A stretch of DNA of 28,457 nucleotides. Source: Jaapia argillacea MUCL 33604 (lineage: Eukaryota; Basidiomycota; Agaricomycetes; Jaapiales; Jaapiaceae). The stretch covers positions 30,356 through 58,812 of the forward strand of contig KL197720.1 of assembly GCA_000697665.1 (NCBI GenBank). The letters run 5' to 3'. Shown here piece after piece: positions 1-10,600 of this stretch (the first letter of the stretch is position 1; each line of letters begins with the position of its first letter). The notes beneath the pieces are model-generated. The model ran no database searches, was not told where the DNA came from, and saw only the letters and a program-made list of their open reading frames with translations. Position numbers and translations under genes: made by a program.

Positions 1-240
1 ATTTTCCTGGGCCCTGTATTGATGGTTTTACCATTTAGGATGGTCATGTGATCTGACAACCACCCCCAACTACCCTCCCTACCCTAGCAGAATTTATTCT
101 GATTTTTCCTGATTTTCCCCAAATTTTTCCAGGTCCAATTGATGGTTTTACCATTTTGGGAAGGTCATGTGACCTGCCAAACAGCACCAAATCCTCTGCC
201 TACCCTAGTGCAATTTATTCTGATTTTTCCTGATTTTTAG
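1..240. repeat. Two-copy tandem duplication, period about 120 bp
   Basis: Two diverged copies start at 21 and 141. Both begin with a GATGGTTTTACCATTT core followed by GGTCATGTGA, and both end in a CCTACCCTAG...AATTTATTCTGATTTTTCCTG block (81 and 202). Each copy carries one TCATGTGA octamer (44-51 and 165-172). It is probably part of a non-coding transposon end or a dispersed repeat. No coding potential is seen. Confidence 0.75.
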
Positions 241-705
241 TGATTTATTCCACTCTTTTATTCCGCTTTTTCAGCTATTTACCATTTTAGGTAGCTAGCT
301 ATATATGGACATCCCCTGAGTCAGGTCCACATGGTCCACATGGTCCCAGCAGGTCCTAGCTGGCCAAGCTATGCCACTGCCTGTGGACCTGGGACTTATT
401 GCAATAGATTTGCTGGGGTTTGTTGCAATACACTCCTAGCCATTTGCTGGTATAATTGCAATTATATTACAACAGTGGCTGACTGAAGGTTTTTGACTTG
501 TTTGGTCGAAGCCATGGAGAAGATCGCGAGAGTTGTAGAAGAAAGGTGTTGCAAGATGATGTTGTAGAACAAGAGCGTTTCAGAGGAAGACTTCAAACGC
601 CGAGAAATCAAGAAGGTACAATTACATAACAAATTTACAAAACAAAAGAAACGCCGGATTTGGCAATCTTGGTGCGAGGAATTGGCATCGCCAGATTTGG
701 ACAGC
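241..705. other. Intergenic stretch, no convincing gene
   Basis: Positions 300-365 hold short direct repeats of the type GGTCCACATGGTCC. From 568 onward a plus-strand frame is open with coding-like composition (Lys/Arg-rich, then WQSWCEEL) and joins the gene at 706 in frame. A TAG at 565-567 separates it from the only upstream in-frame ATG (514). The N-terminus of the next gene may therefore begin in an unrecognised exon here. Confidence 0.4.
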
Positions 706-1907
706 ATGCCACAAGGGAATGGGATCGATCCAAGCATTCAGCAACGCCAACAGGCCAAGGGCTGCAACCATCTTGATCCTGCACAAACAGTGCGTTCTCT
801 CCAGTATGCGTTCTTGTGTCTTCTCTGACTTCCCTGATGTTTCAGTGGAATGGGATATAGTCATGCACGGCGACTCAGATGGTAATGTGATTGCATTTCA
901 TCGAACGAGATCTGACTTCACTTGGTATTTAGATTCCAGCAACTCATCGATCTCCTTGGATCTACAGGAGATGGATGAAAGACAGAAGTCTGTTGGCCAT
1001 TCTCGCCAATCATCAGGATCCGATTCCTCCATAGATTGGGGTAGCCCTCCGCCGAGCAGTAATGCTCTGGTGATCAAATCCGATCTGATCGCTGAGACTG
1101 CAGAGGGTCTCCCATCCAGTCAGACCACGACCTCCTCCATTGACTTCGGATCCCAACCACAAATCCCAGGAGCGTCAGAAGTTCTCGCCGACCTCACATG
1201 GCACCAGGCTCCAGCACCTCGCCCCACCAGCCGAGGACCTTTTCCCGACTACCGCCCAGGTTTAGCTTTGGGCTGGGAATCCACTCCTGTGTCTACACCG
1301 TTGACGCCGGAGCTTCAGGAGACCGCTCGTGAGTCAATATCAATCATTTATCTTTTGAATGGCCTACAATGTTCCTCAGAACGATTTCTTTATAACATAG
1401 CCGAATCGCCAGAACATGCTTTGGTGATCTCAACCAAGGATAAGGGCAAAGGAAGAGAGTTGAAACCGGTAAGCACATCACGATATGACTTGCTTACATT
1501 GATGAACCCGTGAACAGGATCAAAGCCCCTCGACAAGCGTCACACCACACATGCATCAGCCACCTCTCCCGGTCCCATCCACATCGACTCATTTCGGCCA
1601 GTCCCGATCCAACTTGGGTACTCCTGCCTTCGCCGAGAATCAGTCTCATCCCTCCGGAGGACATCCATTCCTGCCCACGCCCATTGGCGGTGGGTTTGCT
1701 GGTGCAACACCCTCCTTGACGGTGATGTTGGGACTCTCTCAAAGGGTTTGGATGCACCAAGAGGCCATCCAAGACAACTACTTGAACACAATGACATCTC
1801 ACCTACAACAGCTCGACCAGCTCAGCGATCTCATCTACAGGGAACTGGAGGCCTTGGACATAGCGAGGGTGGCGATTTTGAATGCGGAAGTGGAGAATGT
1901 GTATTAA
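706..1907 (+). CDS. Uncharacterised Ser/Pro-rich protein with C-terminal helix, five exons
   Basis: I do not recognise this gene. The best splice model is 706-803, 846-881, 940-1328, 1380-1468 and 1518-1907, which sums to 1002 nt (333 residues) with no internal stop. The introns are 42, 58, 51 and 49 nt with donors GTATGC, GTAATG, GTGAGT and GTAAGC. The middle is Ser/Asp/Pro-rich and looks disordered (SSDSSIDWGS-like segments recur at two places). The last 60 residues look helical, possibly a coiled coil. The gene converges on the minus-strand gene ending at 1964, leaving only 56 nt between the stops. The start is uncertain, because the frame stays open upstream to 568 without an ATG, and an alternative acceptor at 1400 would give a 72-nt third intron. 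It sits at the left edge of the KDZ block, so it may be element cargo, but this is inferred from position only. Confidence 0.5.
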
Positions 1908-1963
1908 CTTTTTGATGAACTCGGATTGTAATGTAAAACTATTGATTGAAATGCAGATCATGA

Positions 1964-4900
1964 TCAACGGAGCCGAGATGGGCCGGCAATTGGCTGAGGT
2001 TTCACCAGTGAAATACTTCGAGTAACTGGGCAATGGTTCATGGGAAGAGTCTTTGGGACAACCCCTTTCATGCGTTTTGGCGGACCTTGCTCTGGAGAAT
2101 AATGAGTGATCGCCGGGGAACAAAAAGGTGAAGCACCAACTTGACAGGGGGACTTGAGACGTATACTGTTTCTTTTTGAGCGGTTCATCTGAAACTCTCT
2201 TAGTCACGATCGCCAAAGAATGTCGATTTCTTTCGTACCGGGATTGCTTTCCTCCCATCCTCAACTCGTGGTCTTTTCTTGACGGGTTGAACTTTGAGTT
2301 TGGTTGTAAATGTGAATGAGCGGTGTCATCCCCACAAGTCAATTCTAAATGTCATACATGGGACTCTCATCAAAGACTTTATGGACTCTGAAGTCGTGTT
2401 AGCCAAAATCCTCCATCGCATTGGAGGAAAAATATCTGACCTGGCTCTGGAGTCGGCAAAGCTGGGACGAAGACTGAAGCCATCATTAGCTCAAGGCTCT
2501 GGCGAGAATTGAGCGAGTCCCTCACCTGCTTTCCCCTTTTCCTGAGCTTGACTGGTAGCATTATCTGTGATAGATATGAATGTTGAGGCCATCTTCGCAG
2601 AATGACGTTGAAGACGCCTCTTACCAGCTTCCTCCTTCAACCGTCTCGCCATGGCCGAGTTGGCCAGGGGACGGGGTTTTGGGCGAGTGATGAGTTTAGT
2701 AACAGGGGTAGCAACAGGAGTAGCTTGAGATCCATGTCTGAGTCAAAGCACATGCAAAATAATTACATACACTTACCAGGTTCACTCTCGGACTCCTCAG
2801 AACTCTCGATGCGTGCCTGGCGAGACAATCGCCTGCCGGAAGGGACTCCACTCAGCAAGTCTGTGGTGGATCAAACCTAGTTGCTTCATTGTGAAGTCAA
2901 GTTGACTTACTGTCATCAGAAGGAAACTTGATGGGTTGTTTGCCTTTGTCTGGTTCTGATCACAGTCAGCGACACATCAATCGACCTTCCTGGTGACACA
3001 TACCTGTTCCCGGCGAGTCATCGACCAATGCAGTCTGAGGGGTTGACTTCTGCTTCGCTTTCCCTAATCTGGATGTGAATACAGCAACATTATCCCAGGC
3101 AATGATTCTCACGTACCCTTGTTCATCTTTGACATCCCTGCAGGTGTCTTTTTAACTACACCAGATGTTATTTAAGCAGTGGAGGGGCTAAGATAAACCG
3201 CTTACCTTGGGGAGGTTGGCCTTTCTTGTTTGCGGGGGTGGATGAGTCTGAGTCTATGTCGCTGAACATAGCGACAATTTCGTTTCTCTTGCCTTGACGC
3301 TCGGTATTCCTTTTATCTTCAGAAATCATCAATGTCCCAAGCATGTTTGGTGGAGTAATAGAGACTTACCCTCATCAGGACTTCCATGATGGCGAAGTTC
3401 CCAATCTGTGTGTTCTGAATCGTACGGATCCTCTCGTGCTTTCATCTTCCCTTTTGCCTTCGATGTCATTCCCACCTCTAGTCAGTGGGGTTCTGCCGTC
3501 AGCTGAATGGACGGAAAAGAGTGGAGACTACTCACCAATGACATCCTGGATGGCAGCCCGACGTTTCTTCTTTCCCTGGCTCCTAGTTGACTCTCGGCCT
3601 GTACGAGATGCAGTTGAATTATTTTCAGTGGGGGAGAGAAGTTGTTCTCACCGTTTTCATCATCTCCACTCCCATTTTGGGCCAACTCCCAATCCGTTTC
3701 ATCTGTATCGGATCAGAGGTCGGGCTTTTGCCTCCTGCTAGCCTTGGATCATTTCGCCTTACCATCTACAGCGAGTTGAGTCTGGAGTATGGCATATCAT
3801 AGGAGCTACACACCTTGCAACTTCTCCAGAGTCTCAGACTGGTCATCAACTCTGTCAAACTCGGTGGGATGGACCACCTGATCCTTTACCTTCACCTTCT
3901 TCCTCCGACCTCGAGTTCTCGTTTGCTTCTCCACCTTCCTGGTGTTCCCACCGACTGTGAAGTCGAACTTGTCGCTGGGAGTGTCCCTGATCTTTTCCAA
4001 CATCTCCTTGAGATCCTTGTAATGCATCTTTGAGGGATCTGTGACTTTTCCACTGCTAGGTAACCACGTCTCATCAATGTACATCTGTGGGTCTCGGGTC
4101 AGTTTCGCCCAAGGCACGGACTCTCCTTCGTTGCCCGTTACTAAGGCTGCCGGGGAACAGTGTCAGATGGCTGGGTCGATACGGGCAATAATATGAATAC
4201 TCCCACCCCATATCATGTTCAGGTAGTCCTGAAGGATGACTGCCAGGCGACCTTGTCCCTTCCCAAGCTCCGCCGGAATGACTGGACGGCCCTCAGGGTT
4301 GTGAGTAAGTTGAACATTGTCTGGACATTTCTTGTTGCGACCGCCCATTCCCGGTGGAATGAGATCGACTTTGCCATCTTTGAATCTGTCAGGACTACGG
4401 TCTCGGTGATGTAGATCCATGCACCAATCGCGATCTGACAGTACTCCCTGAAAGGTTTACAATTTTGGGTGATGAATTTGGGAAACATTTTGCTGAGCTT
4501 GACCTCCGTTTTGGTCTCAGCCCTACAACTTCTCAGAATGGATATGCAGAGTCCCGGCGAAGAACTTACACAAACACCTCAACCTCCCCGGCAGGTGTAC
4601 GGTAGGAGTAGAGTATCATGACCTCCATAGCAAGCTTTTCCTGGCAGTGATTGGCGAAGGCAGACATGATCTTGTGAGCTCTGCTTTCGGCGGTTCTACA
4701 TGGAACAACTCATGAGTCGGACTTGAAGGGAGAGATCGACGAGCTCACTGAGATTTCACCAAGGCTGGAGCTCCAATCTGGTTCCACTTTTCCGCCTGAA
4801 TAGTATACCCCCGCCTTTCCTTGTCAGTCAGCTCCTTCATTATCTCACTGACGACGGTCTGATAGCAGGTGAAAGCCCGCTTGTCATTTCCCTTTACCTC

Positions 4901-5329
4901 AGGGCCGACAGTCTCGGCGATCCTACGCCGGATGTCTTCCCTCCTCTCATACTTGACCACGTACTTTAAATTCCAATCCCTGAAGAAGAAACCCATCATG
5001 TCGCTCATGGTTCCAGGCCTTTCTTGCATGATGTGGCTGTGAACAGCCTGGAAGAAGTGTAACAGATGGTGAAGGGTCCGGTTCAGAGTGAATTGAGGAC
5101 TCACGGAGATGATTTCGTCTCTCTCATCCTCAGAGAGCTCAGCGAGTCCATCGTGAATGTCCAGAACAGCATCAGAAGTGTCAGCCAAGACACCAACATG
5201 TTCGTGTTGCTCAGCCGTCTCGTAGTGGGGGAGGAAGGTGTTGACCACCTCAATGTCCTGGGCAGTAAGAGAGTACCCCAGAGCATGTGGATTCCTCCTG
5301 AGACCTTTGGTGCACCGTTTGCATGCCAT
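1964..5329 (-). CDS. Uncharacterised 762-residue protein encoded in 20 exons
   Basis: I do not recognise a named family. Reading the minus strand from ATG at 5327-5329, the exons are 5329-5105, 5047-4749, 4695-4570, 4522-4445, 4394-4207, 4146-3814, 3702-3652, 3598-3536, 3477-3370, 3316-3206, 3155-3117, 3063-3004, 2955-2911, 2860-2777, 2723-2625, 2564-2526, 2473-2441, 2387-2358, 2291-2239 and 2188-1964. They total 2289 nt and the frame is open throughout. The first 260 or so residues are globular, with a helical stretch around 130-170 containing ELTDKERRGY and AEKWNQIGAP whose spacing faintly resembles an HMG box; I do not claim one. The C-terminal half is basic, Ser/Pro-rich and low in complexity, with clusters such as GKKKRR and VKKRPR that could act as nuclear localisation signals. 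A TDWEL motif appears in exons 7 and 9. Fourteen successive introns are phase 1. The acceptor of exon 5 (4394 or 4385) and the last two exons are the least certain. Confidence 0.6.
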
Positions 5330-6309
5330 AATACGTGGTGAAAGCGTAGAGGGGGAGAAACGAATATGAAAGACACAAGGTTAGCCGATGGTTGGACAAA
5401 CAGAAAGGCCCATAGCCGAACATTTGCAGTTCACACGGGTATCGGGACAGGTGGGTATCGGGGCAGATCCACCCCATCGAATGCCAGTTCCTTGCGATCA
5501 ATGCAAACGATCCCCCAGTGACAATGTATGGAGTTCACCTGTGAAGGCAATTGTTCGGGTGTCAGAATCGCCGAAGACAATTGATACACCCACATCAAGG
5601 AGGCTTCGATCACTTGCCATACGCACAACGGGCGCAAGGCGTATGTTGGTACAAAATTACTTGAAGCCTGGACCACGAGTAGTTGAAGCTCATTGACGAG
5701 CACAAAAGGCATGGCACCATTTTCTATCATTCCACTGTAGATAATTTTGGTGTAGAATGACTACGAAGTGGGGCGAGCAAGGAGGGTGGAACTCGCAATC
5801 AAATGTGGACAATCTGGCGTGCAATAAGTGTGAACAAGGGTGGAACTTGCGATCAATGGTGGACACTTCATTGCATGGTGTAGCTGGGGTCTCAAACTGA
5901 GGCCTCCATGCCTATTGTTATCTACAAATCCTTCCTTATTTTTGTGCAATGATGCAGTAATGTTGCTGCATTGGGTTGGGCATGTGGACGAGAATCAAAG
6001 CCAGAGTCGACCTTCATTGAGGGAATGGCCGAATTCGCGCAAACAAATGTGGACAGGCTGGCACAAACACGGTCCACTACTGTCTAGTTACATTCAGGTC
6101 GCTTCTGCCTTGACACAAAAGCACACCTGAATTAAAGTGTCACAAATATTCCCGGTTTCTGACTTGCTGGATATGAAGTTCAGATCGATGATGAATCGCT
6201 AGGAAACTTGATCTCAAGTCACCATCGAATCTTCCAACCAGCTCTCAATACTTCCCGCATCGCCAAAACCTATTTTGTCTCTTATTGAACCTTTTGCTCT
6301 ATTACATCC
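5330..6309. promoter_or_regulatory. Divergent intergenic region between the 20-exon gene and the TET/JBP gene
   Basis: These 980 bp separate two divergently transcribed genes and probably hold both promoters. A direct repeat beginning GGGTGGAACT occurs at 5784-5811 and 5838-5865 (54-bp spacing). A related AAATGTGGACA core occurs at about 5801 and again at about 6046. A minus-strand open frame of 99 codons (5431-5730) has no recognisable homology and could be an upstream exon or chance. No clear TATA box is seen close to either start codon. Confidence 0.4.
5784..5865. repeat. Direct repeat pair, 28 bp, 54-bp spacing
   Basis: The copies at 5784-5811 and 5838-5865 both read GGGTGGAACT, then Y-GC-R-ATCAA, then TGGACA, with a few substitutions. 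They lie in the middle of the divergent intergenic region and could be binding sites for a shared regulator. Function is not shown. Confidence 0.6.
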
Positions 6310-7592
6310 ATGACTCTGCCCAACCTCAATCATTTTCACTCTGTGATGGCATTTGAAGCTCAGGTCGCTCAATATCTTTACTGCCTTTTCTTGTGCAAGC
6401 TTGAGCCTGAATCGTCACTGTATCCTGCGTTACTGGCACTACCGGCCTCGATCATTGGTGAATGCCAATGGATGGCCAGCGTCATCTACGAGGCATTCAC
6501 TCACCCTAGTGAGTTTCATTTCGGAGGTGTTGTCTAATACCTGATCCTCTCAAGTTTCCTTTCGTTGGAGCAGCCACGAGTATGCGCTGGATCTCGGCAA
6601 GCAGACTGGGATGAATTGCAAGAAAGAAGAGGAGATGGAAGCTCTCTTTCCCCCATTGTTCACTGGCGATCTGCCCATATGCAAGGACCCTTTCGTGATT
6701 GTCGACTCCACCGGCATGGTGTTGATGTGGCAGCTTCCCTCTCTCCTCTGCTGGTCACGGCAGGTATGTTTCCCCTCTCACTCATTGATTTTGGCACATC
6801 TCACGGCAAAAAGATGGCTATGTTTTGCGCTGCTTTGAGCCTCAATCCACTGATGAGGACTTCTGGAAAACCTCAGGTCCCAGGGAAGTGTGGAAGCTGG
6901 CGAAATGACCCGGCGTACTTCAAAGCTCCCTCTGGTCAGTACAAGGTCACGCCCGGTGTTCTCAACTTTAGCCCAGCATGGTTTCAACTTGGTCATCAGG
7001 TATGTTTTGAAGCATTCCACACCTACGTTGTCCGGTGACGAGTTGAGTTGCTAAGGGTCCGGCGAGTTCGCTCGGTGTCTCGGCGACTTTGAACGCAAAG
7101 GCTCGCCTTTTAGGCACTGATCAATGGTTGAATGACACGATCCATTCAACGGCCATCGTGAATGCGATACTGAGGGTCATTCATCCTCGACTGTATGCGT
7201 ACGGTCGCAGGGGTCGAGAAGCCTTGTTGGCTGATGGGATGGATATGAATTGGTTGTCGATCTACACCGGAGCCGCAGTCATATCCAACAGGGAAACACC
7301 TGTGCATCGAGATACTCAATGCTGGGTGGGTTGGTATGATTTACTGGTTTCTGCAGGACCCTATAGATACGCGGAGATGGTCTTGCCAAGCATAGGCATC
7401 AGGACGCCGGATTTGCCAGGAACTCTATCCGCTCTCAGCGGTCATACTCTGCCCCATGGGGTGTCGGAAGCGGATGGAGAGAGAGTTTGCTATGCATTTT
7501 TCATGCGACACAAGGTCTCTCAGAGGTTAGGGTTACGTCTTGCCGAACCCATGATGGCGGACCATTACCTCCGCGCCAGGAGGAGCGTTTAG
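6310..7592 (+). CDS. TET/JBP-family 2-oxoglutarate/Fe(II) DNA dioxygenase
   Basis: Enzymes of this family oxidise 5-methylpyrimidines in DNA, in animals 5-methylcytosine to hydroxymethyl- and further oxidised forms, using Fe(II) and 2-oxoglutarate. The exons are 6310-6508, 6555-6763, 6814-6999 and 7056-7592, giving 376 residues. The introns are 46, 50, 50 and 56 nt minus one (three introns: 46, 50, 56), all GT-AG. The double-stranded beta-helix core lies in the last exon: PVHRDTQCWVGWYDLL supplies the iron ligands His282 and Asp284, SGHTLPHGV the distal His (about 332), and the Arg about nine residues later (341) is placed to bind 2-oxoglutarate. The upstream stretches VIVDSTGMVLMWQLPSLL and LNFSPAWFQLGHQ match the N-terminal part typical of fungal members. 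All ligands are present and no stop or frameshift is seen, so the enzyme is probably functional. The KDZ transposase begins 84 nt downstream on the same strand, the known genomic setting of basidiomycete TET/JBP genes. Substrate preference cannot be read from sequence. The start ATG is the first in the open frame. Confidence 0.85.
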
Positions 7593-7616
7593 TCTACACA
7601 TAGTCAACTGGCTGAC

Positions 7617-7622
7617 AATAAA
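7617..7622 (+). terminator. Candidate polyadenylation signal of the TET/JBP gene
   Basis: An AATAAA hexamer lies 25 nt after the TET/JBP stop codon and 54 nt before the KDZ start codon. It argues for a separate 3' end for the TET/JBP transcript despite the very short spacer. Confidence 0.4.
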
Positions 7623-7676
7623 ACTTTCGTGAACCTCTTTCTTCTGTGGCTATTCTGAACTTTGCCCTCCCTTCCT

Positions 7677-10600
7677 ATGGCTCGTCGAAAGGGTATCAAG
7701 TTCGCTGGTGATGCTCCTTTGAAGAGGATCACACGAAAAAAGAAGGCGAAGGGCTCTGCAAGGTGGAAAACGGTGTTGGTGCAGGGAACTGAAGATGGTG
7801 GGATGAGTAGCCCTAGTAAGTCAGGATGGGGCACCCCATCACAGGACTGGCAATCAAGAGAAGACTTCTTGCAAAATGCTACAGTGGAGATGGATCCTAT
7901 GACTTCCTTGTTGTCAAGCACACAAAAGGTACGCCGTTGCATCTGATGTCTGAGATGACCCACGATGATGTTTTGACAGACCCCAAATGACATGATGAGG
8001 GAATGGAAGGAGAAGGCCCCCATCTTCCTCCATACTCTGCTGTCTGGCGAAGCACGGCCTTCAGATGGCTGCTGCCATCGCTGTGGTCAGCCTGGATTGT
8101 GGCGATGTTTGCAATGTTTCGGCTGTCCGCTGTTCTGCACAGAGTGCTGCAGGGATGCTCACATGTCGCATCCCTTCCATCGGGTGGAGATTTGGAAGGA
8201 CGATCACTTCTCTACCGGTTGGCTTTGGCAGGTTGGGGTTTGCATTCATCTTGGACATGGAGGGGGAGAATGTCCTGGAAACACCTATCTGCGAACTACT
8301 ACGACCGCCGGGGACCAGGTTGGCCTTCAATCGCCAGAGTTTCTTCCGTACCCTGGCGATGTGCAGGGGGATGGCCACACACCTGATGAGTTAGAACCAA
8401 ATCTCAATGTTGATCCTGTTTCCGTTCCATCCTCCAGTCCACCCTTCAATCCTCCCAGTTTGCCAGCACCATCCAGCATCACCACTTCTCGCCGAGCAAC
8501 AGTAGAAGATGCGCCCGATGAGGATGATCCATTCCTGGAGGATGAGGAGCGGGATGGAGACGAGCATGAGATTTGGGAGGATAAGGAGGATGATGTGGAG
8601 GAGTGGAAGTCCGTGACAGAACTCCACCGTTTACTCACTCATGCGGAACTTACCTCCCTGCCAAGCACCAAAGGAAATGGGAGGAATTTTACGATAGTGG
8701 ATATGTCCGGCATTCACAAGGTTGTTGTTCATTTTTGCAATTGCGGGAAATGCCAGCTGGAGTTTCTCCAGCTTTTGGACTTGTCGATCTATCCTGGCAG
8801 CGTCAAGCGCCCAAGGACAGGCTTTACTTTTCAGGTTCTCGACAACTTTCACATTCATAACCTGGAATGTAAAACGAATGCTCGGGAGTACTATCAAACC
8901 ATTCGGCGGGCGACCAAGCCATCGTTTCCACATTTGGCTCAAGTACGTGGATCTCAACTGAGTGAAGAACTGAATGTGACTGTTTTTCAGGATCGGTATA
9001 GAGAATTCATGTGTGTCGTTCGCCAGTGGAGATATCTCAAGGTCATGAAATGGCATGGTTTTGGCCATGGCATGGCGAGAGTCATTGAACCCAGTGATCT
9101 CACGCTCTGGTGTGCTGCCTGCCCTCAACCAGGAATCAACTTACCTAGCGATTGGAAGGAGGATCAAAAAAGGTGCGTGAGGTTCATGTGGGGTGACTGT
9201 CTACTAAATGCACTTGGGTGTAGTTATCTCTACACTCGAATCATCAACTTGGATGGAAATATGAAAGCCGAGCAGATGGTCCAAAAACACGTCGATGTTC
9301 CCCTCACGGAGGGAGGGGGTTTTATGGTGGGGGATCAGGATTACAAAGCCTCTATCAAGGCTTCCATTGACGATCCACCGGTATGTACAATCTCACCTCA
9401 GTGGTTCAATCTCCTGACATCACTCCAGGGGGGAACATGTCACAATCATCAGGCTGTAACTCAAGGGAACATGGGATCCAAGAATCTTCAGGTCACCGGC
9501 ATTGGGGCTGCTGCTTGTGGGCGACATGGGGCTTTCTGCCCTCATTCGGTCGTAAACTTTCACAAAGGTGAAAGGTTTGTGTTTCTCCACTGCTCCATGC
9601 CCTGGTCGCCGAGAAACCGTCATTATAGACAAATGAACATGGACTACACATTCACTCAATCCCTCCTCCGTACCATGGGAGGGGCTGATGGCTTGCGCCT
9701 GGTGATGTCTCTCTACGACATAAACTGCCAGTATGCCATCAACCTTCTCAGAAGGATCACCCGGAACCGACAATATTTACCCCTTGCAAAAGGCATCACC
9801 ATCCGCCATGGCATCGGATTGTTCCATGTGCACGGTCATCAAGATTCGTGCACCCCGAGGTACTCGCCGAACTACATTCCCAGCGCTGGTCAAGTGGACG
9901 GCGAGGTTATTGAAACCCTTTGGTCGAATCTCAACTGGATTGCATCTAGCTGTCGAGCGATGGGGAACAATCATCGGGCGGAGACCCTTGACATCCACAT
10001 GAACGAAAACAACTGGAAGAAAATGTTGAATATCGGTGAGTGCCATTTCCGTTGTTTGCGGATGGGAGGCTGACAACCTCCACCCAGTCCTTTCGTTGCT
10101 CAAAAAGTATGTGAAAGCTCTGGACGGAGTCGCCATGAGCGCTGCAGGCTTCCGTGACATCAGCCAAGCGTCAACCCACAAGGAAATGAAGACCTGGAGT
10201 GAAGACGAATCAAACGCCCAGGAGTCTCACGGCTTTAATATTGTGGCAATGGACATTTACGCTCCCACCGTGAAAGAGGGTGAGCCCGTTGTTTGTTGAT
10301 TCATGCTAATACTCTGCTAACAATAAATCCAGCTCCCACAAAATCAGAAATCCAGCTCCAGCTCACCAAAGAGGAAGGAATGGACTCAACACCCATTCGA
10401 GGTTCTGCGAGTTGGTTGTCCAGCGGAATACGCATTCAGGAGGTGCAGTGAGTGAAGATTCCTAGTCACGTCATTTGGCAACTGATATTTGCCAAAGGTT
10501 GGAGCTTGCGGCGGAGGTGAGAAGGCTGGGTCGGCGACCAACAGTCACCCAAATGAATACTATTGAAGACCGTCGTCGCCGACTTCGTGACCGAATTTCA

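Noticed and set aside
132-170. HMG-box domain call for the 20-exon protein (residue numbers given)
   Set aside because: Only spacing of a few residues is suggestive; the key aromatic and basic positions are not convincing.
462-737. 91-codon minus-strand frame
   Set aside because: No domain is recognisable and it opposes a coding-like plus-strand frame.
2294-3741. Plus-strand open frames at 2294-2512, 2602-2880 and 3343-3741
   Set aside because: They lie antisense to the 20-exon gene, whose splice sites and frame are consistent across the whole stretch.
5431-5730. 99-codon minus-strand frame as the first exon of the 20-exon gene
   Set aside because: No donor and acceptor pair joins it in frame to 5329, which already has an ATG after a pyrimidine-rich leader.
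6565-7038. 157-codon plus-strand frame
   Set aside because: It arises by reading through the TET/JBP introns in one frame. Only its 6814-6999 part is a genuine exon.
8003-9571. Other plus- and minus-strand frames overlapping the KDZ exons
   Set aside because: Shadows in alternative frames of the recognised transposase; the serine-rich one at 8327-8638 is the complement of the acidic linker.
7992-10073. Single 693-codon exon
   Set aside because: It contains four strong introns (GTACGT...TTTTTCAG and similar) whose removal restores the KDZ motifs, for example the direct join of GER to QMNMDY.
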